A DNA stretch of 20,613 nucleotides from an uncultured Bacilli bacterium (GTDB taxonomy: Bacteria > Bacillota_I > Bacilli_A > RF39 > UBA660), in contig CANQPR010000011.1 of assembly GCA_947625715.1 (NCBI GenBank), positions 1-20,613 on the forward strand, read 5' to 3'. Positions 7,762-14,799 of the stretch are shown here, one piece after another. Under the pieces are notes generated by a model that saw only the letters and a list, made by a program, of their open reading frames with translations, ran no database searches and had not been told where the DNA came from. Both the position numbers and the translations under genes were made by a program. Position 1 is the first letter of the stretch, and the number at the start of each line of letters is the position of its first letter.

Positions 7762-9318
7762 ATGAAAGAGTTTGTTAAACAACATAAAGTATTAATTATT
7801 TTTGGGTTGTTTTTGTTATTTTTAATTTTACAACATCAATTATTATGGTTATTTTTTGATGATTATGGTTATGGTTCTTTAACTTATTTAACAGGCTTTG
7901 TTCCTAAAAATAGTATGGGTTATATGACTAGTTTACCAGATATTTTGGCTTTTTTAGCTTACCATTATCAAAATTGGGGTGGAAGAATACTTTATTTTTT
8001 CTTTGAATGTTTATTTTTAAGAGGCAATTTATTTTGGTTTCGCCTATGTCAAAGTATTATAATTACCTTAATATTTTATTATTTATATAAAATTATTGCT
8101 AAAAGTTTGAAAAAAGAAAGTTCTATATTAGCTATTATGTGTATTTTATGTTATGGAATATTTGAAATTATGGTATTTCGAGGTGGCTTTTTTTGGATTA
8201 CGGCTTCGGTTTTATACGTTTGGCCAATGTTAGCATTATTAATATTTGTTTATTATTATTCTTTTAAGGAAGATAAAAATTTTTCTTTGTTAAAAAAAGC
8301 TTTAATCGGTTTATGTGTTTTCATGGCGACTTTTTCGCAAGAACAAATATCAGTTTTAACAGTGGGTTATTTAGTTATTTGTTTAATTTATAAAGTAGTG
8401 AAAAAAGAAAAAATTACTAAATATGATTTATTTTTACTTTTCATAGGTATCTTAGGCTTTTTAATTTTGATGCTTGCTCCTGGTAATAGCATTCGTATGC
8501 AACATCCAACTAGTGCCTCTTTTTATGCTTTATCTTTAAGTGGAAAACTATTACAAAACATTCCCCAAATAATAATACATAATTTTAATTCTGAAACAAA
8601 AATATTTAGTATTTTCTTTTTCCTTAGTATGATGAGTTTAGGTATTTTAAATATTAAAGAAAATAATGGCTATAAATATTTAAATATTATAAGTTTATTA
8701 TCTATAGGGGTAATAATGTTATTTAGTTTTTATTTACAAGATGGTTATTTTTCTTATTTTTATGGTTTATTTGGTGGTTTAAAACAAATATTAATTTTGG
8801 GCGTTTTCCTTATACAATTACTATTAATAGTATATTCGCTTTGGGTTTATTTTTATCGCCATGATAAAAGATTATTATTCTTATTTATAGGAGCTTTAGC
8901 ATCACAAGGTTGTATGTTATTAGCACCATATTTTCCTCATCGCTCTGTTATTTGCTTTGAATTTGTATGCTTTTTATTAATGTTATATTTGTTATTTACT
9001 GTTATTAATACTCTAAAAATAAATTATTTAAAAAATACTTTATTAATTATAATAGCTAGTTTATGTTTATTTAATGTGGCCCATATAACGATTGGATATT
9101 TTAAAAATCAACAAGTTTCATATAACAATGATAAAATATTAAGAGAAGCAAGTAGAGAAATAAAACTCGGAAAAGTAATCAATAAAATTCATTTACAAAA
9201 AATACCTCTTTACTTATATGCTTGTGATTTACCTTATGTAACTGGTAATGAATATATTTATACTTATATGAAAAATTATTATGATTTACCTAGTTATGTG
9301 CAAATAATTTATGATTAG
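7762..9318 (+). CDS. Polytopic membrane protein, DUF6056-like (possible GT-C glycosyltransferase)
   Basis: A 518-residue membrane protein with roughly ten or more hydrophobic segments. Between the first and second is an extracytoplasmic loop with FFDDYGYGSL (31-40, two acidic residues right after TM1) and HYQNWGGRILYFF (68-80). A DD after TM1 plus W-x-GR before TM2 is the pattern I associate with the DUF6056 family and with GT-C enzymes, where the acidic pair serves catalysis. I therefore infer a glycosyltransferase using a polyprenyl-phosphate sugar on the outer face. The start at 7762 has GGGAG (7751-7755) 6 bases upstream. The next gene makes exactly such a lipid-linked sugar donor, which strengthens the idea. 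An alternative is a glycan-modifying or flipping membrane protein. The acceptor is unknown. Confidence 0.72.
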   Translation: MKEFVKQHKVLIIFGLFLLFLILQHQLLWLFFDDYGYGSLTYLTGFVPKNSMGYMTSLPDILAFLAYHYQNWGGRILYFFFECLFLRGNLFWFRLCQSIIITLIFYYLYKIIAKSLKKESSILAIMCILCYGIFEIMVFRGGFFWITASVLYVWPMLALLIFVYYYSFKEDKNFSLLKKALIGLCVFMATFSQEQISVLTVGYLVICLIYKVVKKEKITKYDLFLLFIGILGFLILMLAPGNSIRMQHPTSASFYALSLSGKLLQNIPQIIIHNFNSETKIFSIFFFLSMMSLGILNIKENNGYKYLNIISLLSIGVIMLFSFYLQDGYFSYFYGLFGGLKQILILGVFLIQLLLIVYSLWVYFYRHDKRLLFLFIGALASQGCMLLAPYFPHRSVICFEFVCFLLMLYLLFTVINTLKINYLKNTLLIIIASLCLFNVAHITIGYFKNQQVSYNNDKILREASREIKLGKVINKIHLQKIPLYLYACDLPYVTGNEYIYTYMKNYYDLPSYVQIIYD

Positions 9319-9324
9319 AAATAT

Positions 9325-9353
9325 TTGTAATTTATAAATAATTTAAGTATAAT
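9325..9353 (+). promoter_or_regulatory. Promoter just upstream of the GtrB-like gene
   Basis: TTGTAA (9325-9330), 17-base spacer, perfect TATAAT (9348-9353), all inside the 51-base gap after the preceding stop. The predicted start point near 9360 falls on or next to the AAGGA ribosome-binding site, so the message would be almost leaderless. The -35 matches 4 of 6 consensus positions. Confidence 0.55.
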
Positions 9354-9369
9354 ATTTTTAAGGATGATG

Positions 9370-10332
9370 GTGCTTGTGAAAAAATTAAAATTACCTATTT
9401 TGTATTTGGTTTTACCTTGTTATAATGAAGAAGAAATACTACCTTTAACCAAGAAAACTTTAGAAGAAGAAATGTCTAATTTAATAAATAATGAAAAAAT
9501 AAGTAATCTTAGTAAAGTAATGTTTGTTAATGATGGTTCTAAGGATAAAACTTGGTCACTAATAAAAAAATATCATGAAGAAAATTCTTTATTTGCTGGC
9601 ATTAGTTTATCAAGAAATAAAGGGCATCAAAATGCTTTATTAGCAGGTTTAATGGTGGCAAAAGAAAAAAGTGATATTGTTATAAGTATGGATGCTGATT
9701 TGCAAGATGATATAAGTGTTATATCAAAAATGATTGATGCTTATAAAGAAGGTAATGAAATTGTTTATGGCGTAAGAGAAAGTCGCCAAAAAGATACTTG
9801 GTTTAAAAGAAATAGTGCTGAGTTATTTTATAAATTAATGAAAATGATGGGAGTAGAAGTTGTATATAATCATGCTGATTGCCGGTTAATGAGTAAAAAA
9901 GCTTTAGATGGTTTAGAACAATTTCAAGAAGTAAATCTTTTTTTAAGAGGCATTGTTCCCTTAATCGGTTATCAAAGTAGTGTTGTATATTATCCTAGAA
10001 ATCAAAGAGTAGCTGGTGAAAGTAAATATCCATTTAAAAAAATGCTTAATTTTGCTTTAGAAGGAATAACTTCTTTTAGTGTCAAACCTTTAAGATTAAT
10101 AATTATGTTGGGATTAATTATTACAATTATAAGTTTCTTATTTTTAGTAACTTGTTTAATTAGTAAATTTACTAACCATTTTGTGAGTGATTTAAAATTT
10201 ATTCTTTTATCCATTTGGTTTATTGGGGGATTATTAATGCTTTGTATAGGCCTTGTTGGTGAATATATAGGCAAAATATATAATGAAGTAAAAAAACGCC
10301 CAAGATATATTATAAAAGAAGAATTACTTTAA
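9370..10332 (+). CDS. Polyprenyl-phosphate glycosyltransferase (GtrB/DPM1-like GT2)
   Basis: Transfers a sugar from a nucleotide donor to undecaprenyl phosphate on the inner face of the membrane. From GTG 9370 it is 320 residues. The GT2 domain shows YLVLPCYNEEE (12-22), FVNDGSKDKT (52-61), the catalytic DADLQDD (108-114) and RVAGESKYPFKKM (213-225), the last being diagnostic for GtrB/DPM1-type enzymes. Two C-terminal transmembrane helices (about 243-264 and 277-300) and a basic tail complete the standard architecture. The start is uncertain: ATG 9364 and 9367 lie too close to AAGGA (9359-9363). GTG 9370 has a 6-base spacing and GTG 9376 a 12-base spacing. It probably supplies the lipid-linked sugar used by the preceding multi-spanning protein, as in phage-type gtr modules. 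The identity of the sugar is not readable. Confidence 0.92.
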   Translation: MLVKKLKLPILYLVLPCYNEEEILPLTKKTLEEEMSNLINNEKISNLSKVMFVNDGSKDKTWSLIKKYHEENSLFAGISLSRNKGHQNALLAGLMVAKEKSDIVISMDADLQDDISVISKMIDAYKEGNEIVYGVRESRQKDTWFKRNSAELFYKLMKMMGVEVVYNHADCRLMSKKALDGLEQFQEVNLFLRGIVPLIGYQSSVVYYPRNQRVAGESKYPFKKMLNFALEGITSFSVKPLRLIIMLGLIITIISFLFLVTCLISKFTNHFVSDLKFILLSIWFIGGLLMLCIGLVGEYIGKIYNEVKKRPRYIIKEELL

Positions 10333-10340
10333 TTAGCTAC

Positions 10341-10369
10341 TTGTATTTTAAATAATATTTTGCTAGAAT
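10341..10369 (+). promoter_or_regulatory. Extended -10 promoter of the cysS leader
   Basis: TTGTAT (10341-10346), 17-base spacer, TAGAAT (10364-10369), preceded by TG at 10361-10362 (TGCTAGAAT, an extended -10). The same nine bases form the -10 region of the pheST T-box leader. The predicted start is near 10376, giving a leader of about 150 bases before cysS. Confidence 0.6.
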
Positions 10370-10375
10370 AAACGG

Positions 10376-10501
10376 TATAATATTTTTTGAAAAATGTGCA
10401 CAAAATCATAAAATATTATGGAAAAAATTTTTTTGGTCAAAGCAAAGAAATTTATTTATAAGGAAAAAGATTCTTTAGTGTAGTCTTTTTTCTTTTTTTT
10501 T
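10376..10501 (+). promoter_or_regulatory. Unassigned structured leader upstream of cysS (possible attenuator)
   Basis: The 195-base gap before cysS holds a 10-bp perfect hairpin ATAATATTTT (10377-10386) / AAAATATTAT (10410-10419). A five-codon mini-ORF, ATG TGC ACA AAA TCA TAA (10394-10411), lies in and just past its loop. Next come an A6T7 tract (10422-10434) and a terminator 26 bases before the start codon. The layout of promoter, structured leader and terminator resembles an attenuator. No T-box core (GGTGGTACCGCG) or other riboswitch signature is recognisable, so its role is unknown. It could also be a short independent RNA. Confidence 0.3.
10462..10501 (+). terminator. Intrinsic terminator ahead of cysS
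   Basis: A 9-bp stem 10462-10470 / 10484-10492 (GGAAAAAGA with TCTTTTTTC, one G-U pair) and a 13-base loop, followed by nine T's (10493-10501). It ends 26 bases before the cysS ATG. It either closes the glycosyltransferase transcript or acts as the switchable terminator of the cysS leader. A TACAAT hexamer at 10504-10509 could be a second, post-terminator -10 for cysS, but no good -35 accompanies it. Confidence 0.68.
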
Positions 10502-10527
10502 AGTACAATATTAAAAAGAGGTGAATT

Positions 10528-11919
10528 ATGAAACTTTATAATACTTTAACAAAAAAATGTGAAGAATTTATTCCAAAAAATGGCAAAAAAGTTAATTTTT
10601 ATACATGTGGACCTACAGTGTATCACGACCAACACCTTGGTAATATGCGCAACTACATTGGCCATGATATTTTAGATAAAACCTTACGATATTTAGGATA
10701 TGATGTAAAAAGAGTTATGAACATTACTGATGTTGGGCATTTAACTAGTGATTCTGATTCAGGGGAAGATAAAATGGTTAAGGCCGCTAAAAAAAGTCAT
10801 AAAACAGTAATGGATATTGCAAACTATTATACTAAAGCTTTCTTTGATGATTTAAAGATGCTTAACATTAGAGTGCCAGATGTCATTGCTCCGGCTACCG
10901 ATTATATCGAGGATTATATTAAAATTATCACTAAATTATTAGATGAAAAGTATGCATATCAAAGTGGTGGTAATGTCTATTTTGATACAACCAAATTAAA
11001 TGATTATTATCAATTAACCAATCATAAGGAAGATGAGATGGTTGTTGGGGCAAGACAAGGTGTAACTTATGATGATAATAAAAAAAATCAAAATGATTTT
11101 GCACTATGGTTTACGAAGTCAAAATTTGAAGACCAAGATTTAAAATGGGATAGTCCTTTTGGCGTAGGTTATCCAGGCTGGCATATTGAATGTAGTGCTA
11201 TAGCTATTCATCATTGTGGAGAATATTTAGATATTCATGGAGGAGGAGTCGATAATATTTTTCCCCATCATACTAATGAAATTGCCCAAAGCGAAGCTTA
11301 TTTAGGCCATAAATGGTGCAATTATTGGTTTCATAATGAACATTTATTAGATAAAGATGGGAAAATGAGTAAAAGTAAGGGAGCTACCCTAACAGTAAGC
11401 TATTTAAAAGAACAAGGCTTTGACCCAATAGCTTTTCGTTATATGTGTTTAGAAAGTCATTACCACAAACAACTAACATTTAGTTTTGAAAATTTAAAAA
11501 ACGCATCTACAGCATATCAAAAATTAAAAAATAGAGTTTTAAATTTAACCGCTGATAATTTATATAATGAAGAAGATTTTCAAAAATGGGATAAAAAATT
11601 TAAAGAATACATTAGTGATGATTTAAATATTCCTAATGCTTTAACACTTGTATATGACTTATTAAAAAGTGATGTAGCAAATGATACCAAAATTAGCTTA
11701 TTAAAAAATTGGGATAAAGTATTATCACTTGATTTATTTAGTAAACCAAAAATAACAGACGATTTAAAAAAAGAAATAGAAGAGCAAATAATAAAACGAA
11801 ATATAGCTAAGCAAAATAAAGATTATGCTTTAGCAGATAAAATTCGTGATGATTTATTAAAAAAAGGGATTATTTTAAAAGACACAAAAGAAAAAACGAC
11901 ATTTTCATATAAGGAATAA
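10528..11919 (+). CDS. cysS: Cysteinyl-tRNA synthetase
   Basis: Class I aminoacyl-tRNA synthetase that charges tRNA-Cys; cytoplasmic monomer of 463 residues, a normal length. The Rossmann catalytic domain starts with FYTCGPTVYHDQHLGN (24-39), containing the HIGH-type HLGN. The zinc site that discriminates cysteine is complete: C27, C222, H247 and E251 line up with C28, C209, H234 and E238 of the E. coli enzyme. KMSKS is at 279-283. The C-terminal helical anticodon-binding part ends in a charged tail with ADKIRDDLLKKGIILKDT, the usual CysRS ending. The start at 10528 has an AGAGGTG ribosome-binding site. It is preceded by a leader and terminator rather than a T-box and appears monocistronic. 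Confidence 0.98.
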   Translation: MKLYNTLTKKCEEFIPKNGKKVNFYTCGPTVYHDQHLGNMRNYIGHDILDKTLRYLGYDVKRVMNITDVGHLTSDSDSGEDKMVKAAKKSHKTVMDIANYYTKAFFDDLKMLNIRVPDVIAPATDYIEDYIKIITKLLDEKYAYQSGGNVYFDTTKLNDYYQLTNHKEDEMVVGARQGVTYDDNKKNQNDFALWFTKSKFEDQDLKWDSPFGVGYPGWHIECSAIAIHHCGEYLDIHGGGVDNIFPHHTNEIAQSEAYLGHKWCNYWFHNEHLLDKDGKMSKSKGATLTVSYLKEQGFDPIAFRYMCLESHYHKQLTFSFENLKNASTAYQKLKNRVLNLTADNLYNEEDFQKWDKKFKEYISDDLNIPNALTLVYDLLKSDVANDTKISLLKNWDKVLSLDLFSKPKITDDLKKEIEEQIIKRNIAKQNKDYALADKIRDDLLKKGIILKDTKEKTTFSYKE

Positions 11920-11964
11920 TGAAGGAATTTTTATTCATTTTCCTTTACAATAGTGTCTTTTTTT
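11877..11964 (+). terminator. Probable terminator of cysS
   Basis: A long-range stem AAAAGACAC (11877-11885) / GTGTCTTTT (11953-11961) ends in seven T's (11958-11964). An inner hairpin AAGGAA (11922-11927) / TTCCTT (11940-11945) would bring the arms together. The left arm lies inside the end of cysS. The large loop lowers confidence. The right part overlaps the promoter of the next gene. Confidence 0.4.
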
Positions 11965-11972
11965 GTTATGAT
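11944..11972 (+). promoter_or_regulatory. Promoter of the coiled-coil/DUF1292-like operon
   Basis: TTTACA (11944-11949), 17-base spacer, TATGAT (11967-11972). The spacer is the T-run of the cysS terminator, so termination and initiation signals share the same bases. The predicted start near 11979 gives a 30-base leader with a GAGG ribosome-binding site at 11998-12001. Confidence 0.7.
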
Positions 11973-12008
11973 TAACAAGAGAATAAAAGAGTTAAGCGAG
12001 GTTGATTG

Positions 12009-13922
12009 ATGGTGAAAAAAGAATTACAAAAGAAAATTGATTTACTAATTGAAATGTCCGGAAGTGTTGCTAATTATGAAACTTTAAGTGAAGAATTAAA
12101 GGGAGTAGTTGAAGCCATAGAAGATAAAAAAAGTGAGTTAAAATTCTTAAAAAAAGCAATCAATCTTAATAAATATACACGCGATAACGAAAGAATTATT
12201 GATGAAAATATTAAAGTTGGTTTAGAAAATAAAAGAGAACAATATTTAAAAGAATTAAAATTTCTTGAAAAAAAATTAGCCAAAGCTAGTGTCGATGAAG
12301 AAGAAGCTCATAATGGCTTAAACCAAACTTTAGAAAGATTAAATTCACTAAAGCAACTATTAGAAACCATTGAGTCCAAATTAAAAAGTGTTCATAATAA
12401 TAAAGAATTAAATGAATTTTATGAAAACTTAATTGAAAAAATGACCAAAGAAATGGAACAATTAACTAAAAAACAAGAAATATTAAACACAAGATATCAA
12501 CATGTAAGTGAGTTATTAGCGTCTTTAAGTGATAATAAAATAAATTTAGAAAATAATTTAGCTAATGTGGAAACTCGTTTAAATGAAACAATCGAAAATT
12601 TAAATAATCCTAGTTCCTATGTTGATAATGATTTAAAAGAAGCTGATTTACAAAAAATTGATAAGCTAAATCAAGAATTAGAAGATTTGGAAAATCAAAA
12701 AACAGCTATTGTAACTGACCCTGTTTATTTAGGACAAGAAGCAATGAATTTATATGATTTAGATGATCAAACCGCGGCTTTAACTACAATTAGAGAATTA
12801 GTTAATATAGTCAAAACCAAACCTTATATGACAGCTAAAGGTGATTTAAAAGAAATATTAGAGCAAAAAAGTCAAAAAAGAGATGAATTTGCTAATTTTA
12901 TTGAAAATAAATCATATTTAAAAGAAGATGTTTTACTAATTGATGCAAGAATCAATTTTTTACAAAATCAAATAAAAGATTGTCAAAGTGAGATAGATTA
13001 TTATAATGAAAAGTTAAAGAAAATTGATGAAATAACTATAAAAAATATTGTGACAGAAATAGATAAAGCTGATGAAAAAGTAAAAATTTTAAAAGAAGAA
13101 ATTAATAAATATAAAGAAGAAATATTTAGTAACACCGATAATTTAACAGCAAGACGTTTAGCAACTTTACAAACAGCCTATAAAAGAAAAAATGAAGAAT
13201 ATAATATGGCTTTATCATTAGTATTAAAATATCAAAGTGAACTAGAAAAAATTGTTTTAGATTCTAAACATATTAATGTCGATGTTATTTATGGCTTAGA
13301 ACAACAAATCCAAAATTATGAAAAAGAAATTGCCGATTTAAATGATAAGAAAAATAATTATAATCATGCCAAAGATGTTTTAGCAATGGAAGCTGATAAA
13401 GTTAATTTAAAGAAAATGTCTGATGATGTAGACCAAATTAAACATCGCCTAAAATATAAAGTTTCACCAGATGAAATATATGATGAAATAGAATTAAAAT
13501 TATGTGCCAATGAAAAAGGTAAAAAAGAAGAAAAAGAAGTTTTAGATACTGAAGAAAAAACTGATGAATATGTTGATTTAGAACAATTTAGAATAAATGA
13601 TATTTTAGATAATCAAGAACCAATAGAATTAAAAAATGAACCAATAAAAGAAGAAGAACAAGAGGAAGTTAAAAATTTTCCTCCTCGCTCATTAAATGAT
13701 GATAGATTATTAGTAACAAATGTTGAACAATTAACCAAAGTAAATAAAAAAGAAGAAGTTACATCTGTGCCTGTTATAGAAATACCAAAAGAAGAAATTG
13801 AAAGTTTAGGTGACTTAGAAGTTTTAGAAGAACCAGTTATTAAGAGTAGTGATACTACTAATAATGATGATGAATATATAAATTTTAATGATATATTAAG
13901 TGGTGATTTTGATGAAAATTAA
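12009..13922 (+). CDS. Large coiled-coil protein with acidic disordered tail, function unknown
   Basis: I do not recognise a family. From ATG 12009 (GAGG 7 bases upstream; an in-frame TTG at 12006 is too close) it is 637 residues, with no signal peptide and no membrane segment, so cytoplasmic. Residues 1 to about 225 and about 290-490 are long heptad-rich coiled coil. Between them, about 230-290 (VTDPVYLGQEAMNLYDLDD...), the heptad pattern breaks in a less charged stretch that could be a small globular hinge. After about 495 the chain becomes a low-complexity tail rich in Glu and Asp. Two related motifs occur in the tail: EYVD...FRINDIL (520-533) and EYINFNDIL (622-630), the latter almost at the C-terminus. 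This resembles scaffold or division-type proteins with an SMC-like rod, but there is no ATPase motif. The 3' end overlaps the next gene by 11 bases, so the two are translationally coupled. Confidence 0.8.
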   Translation: MVKKELQKKIDLLIEMSGSVANYETLSEELKGVVEAIEDKKSELKFLKKAINLNKYTRDNERIIDENIKVGLENKREQYLKELKFLEKKLAKASVDEEEAHNGLNQTLERLNSLKQLLETIESKLKSVHNNKELNEFYENLIEKMTKEMEQLTKKQEILNTRYQHVSELLASLSDNKINLENNLANVETRLNETIENLNNPSSYVDNDLKEADLQKIDKLNQELEDLENQKTAIVTDPVYLGQEAMNLYDLDDQTAALTTIRELVNIVKTKPYMTAKGDLKEILEQKSQKRDEFANFIENKSYLKEDVLLIDARINFLQNQIKDCQSEIDYYNEKLKKIDEITIKNIVTEIDKADEKVKILKEEINKYKEEIFSNTDNLTARRLATLQTAYKRKNEEYNMALSLVLKYQSELEKIVLDSKHINVDVIYGLEQQIQNYEKEIADLNDKKNNYNHAKDVLAMEADKVNLKKMSDDVDQIKHRLKYKVSPDEIYDEIELKLCANEKGKKEEKEVLDTEEKTDEYVDLEQFRINDILDNQEPIELKNEPIKEEEQEEVKNFPPRSLNDDRLLVTNVEQLTKVNKKEEVTSVPVIEIPKEEIESLGDLEVLEEPVIKSSDTTNNDDEYINFNDILSGDFDEN

Positions 13923-14160
13923 AGAAGCAACAATAATTACATTAGAAAATAATGAACAATATATAATTTTAAATGAACTAATTAATGATAATAAACATTA
14001 TTTTTTAGCAACTGGTTTTGATGATGAAAAAAAGATTGATTCATCAAAAGTAACAATATTAGAAGAAGAAATTGAAGAAGACAAAGTTTATGTTAGAATC
14101 ATTAAAGAACCTGAATTGTTACAAAAGTTAGCTTCGTTATTTAAAATGCAAATGGAGTAG
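13912..14160 (+). CDS. Small acidic DUF1292-like protein
   Basis: An 82-residue soluble protein with alternating beta strands (ATIITLENNEQYIILNEL, HYFLATGFDDEKK), an acidic centre (ILEEEIEEDKVYVRII) and a C-terminal amphipathic helix (PELLQKLASLFKMQ). This matches the outline of DUF1292/YrzB-type proteins: 'energy/charged turn, strand, E-rich loop, final helix'. Similarity to any single member is weak and the family has no assigned function. ATG 13912 overlaps the coiled-coil gene by 11 bases and has GGTGAT (13902-13907) upstream; a GTG at 13900 is less likely. Coupling to the coiled-coil gene suggests a shared complex or stoichiometry. The stop codon lies inside the loop of the following terminator. 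Confidence 0.65.
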   Translation: MKIKEATIITLENNEQYIILNELINDNKHYFLATGFDDEKKIDSSKVTILEEEIEEDKVYVRIIKEPELLQKLASLFKMQME

Positions 14161-14176
14161 AAATCTCCATTTTTTT
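14150..14176 (+). terminator. Strong intrinsic terminator
   Basis: A perfect 8-bp stem AAATGGAG (14150-14157) / CTCCATTT (14165-14172) with a 7-base loop and a T-run to 14176. The loop contains the TAG stop of the DUF1292-like gene, so the last codons form the left arm. It closes the coiled-coil operon. Confidence 0.82.
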
Positions 14177-14186
14177 GTTATATAAT
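14176..14186 (+). promoter_or_regulatory. Possible -10 region of rubrerythrin
   Basis: TATAAT at 14181-14186, or alternatively TATATA 14179-14184 with an extended TG at 14176-14177, lies directly after the terminator and 26 bases before the ATG. No convincing -35 is present because the expected position is inside the terminator hairpin. An activator such as a peroxide regulator is possible, but no PerR-type box is seen. Confidence 0.4.
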
Positions 14187-14211
14187 ATTACTTGGAAGTG
14201 AGGTTATAAAA

Positions 14212-14751
14212 ATGGAATTAAAAGGAAGTAAAACAGAAAGTAATTTAATGACAGCATTTGCAGGTGAAAGCCAAGCTCGAAATAAATATACTTATTATGC
14301 ATCAAAAGCTAAAAAAGAAGGTTATGAACAAATAGCTGAAATATTTGAACAAACAGCTAATAATGAAAAAGAACATGCTAAACTTTGGTTTAAAGCATTA
14401 CATGATAATGATATACCTGATACCCTTACTAATTTAAAAGATGCTGCAAGTGGTGAAAATTATGAATGGACAGATATGTATAAAGAATTTGCATCAGTTG
14501 CTAAAGAAGAAGGATTTGATGAAATAGCTGAATTATTTTCTCAAGTTGGTGAAATTGAAAAACATCATGAAGAACGTTACTTAAAATTAGTAAGTAATAT
14601 CGAAAATAATTTAGTTTTTGAAAAAGGTGAAGAAAAAGTTTGGATATGCCGTAATTGTGGCCATGTTTATGTTGGCGAAAAAGCATTAGATGTATGTCCT
14701 GTTTGTAAACATCCTAAAGCTTTTATGGAATTAAAAGCTGAAAATTATTAA
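14212..14751 (+). CDS. rbr: Rubrerythrin
   Basis: Non-haem di-iron peroxidase that reduces hydrogen peroxide with electrons from NAD(P)H or ferredoxin via rubredoxin-type carriers; cytoplasmic oxidative-stress defence in anaerobes. It is 179 residues, a normal length. The N-terminal ferritin-like four-helix domain carries both halves of the di-iron site: AFAGESQARNKY plus EQTANNEKEHAK (first E...ExxH), then EFASVAKEEGFDEIAELF and VGEIEKHHEERY (second E...ExxH). The C-terminal rubredoxin-like domain has two CxxC knuckles, WICRNCGHVY and DVCPVCKHP. ATG 14212 has GTGAGG 8 bases upstream. It appears monocistronic between the coiled-coil operon terminator and the pheST promoter. It makes functional sense beside nifJ, since pyruvate oxidation via ferredoxin is oxygen-sensitive. 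I see no clear terminator after it. Confidence 0.97.
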   Translation: MELKGSKTESNLMTAFAGESQARNKYTYYASKAKKEGYEQIAEIFEQTANNEKEHAKLWFKALHDNDIPDTLTNLKDAASGENYEWTDMYKEFASVAKEEGFDEIAELFSQVGEIEKHHEERYLKLVSNIENNLVFEKGEEKVWICRNCGHVYVGEKALDVCPVCKHPKAFMELKAENY

Positions 14752-14764
14752 AATAAAAAAGCAA

Positions 14765-14793
14765 TTGAATTATTTATTATAACATGCTAGAAT
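14765..14793 (+). promoter_or_regulatory. Promoter of the pheST T-box leader
   Basis: TTGAAT (14765-14770), 17-base spacer, TAGAAT (14788-14793) with extended TG at 14785-14786. The predicted start is near 14800, just before the first T-box helix. It lies 14 bases after the rubrerythrin stop. Confidence 0.75.
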
Positions 14794-14799
14794 ACATAT

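Noticed and set aside
10376..10527. A cysteine T-box upstream of cysS (TGC in a hairpin loop followed by a terminator)
   Set aside because: The invariant T-box core with GGTGGTACCGCG is missing anywhere in the gap, and Stem I hallmarks are not recognisable. Only the terminator and a Cys codon agree.
14752..14790. A terminator for rubrerythrin in the A/T-rich bases after its stop
   Set aside because: Only a weak AAATAA/TTATTT pairing with no T-tract. It overlaps the next promoter and is not convincing.
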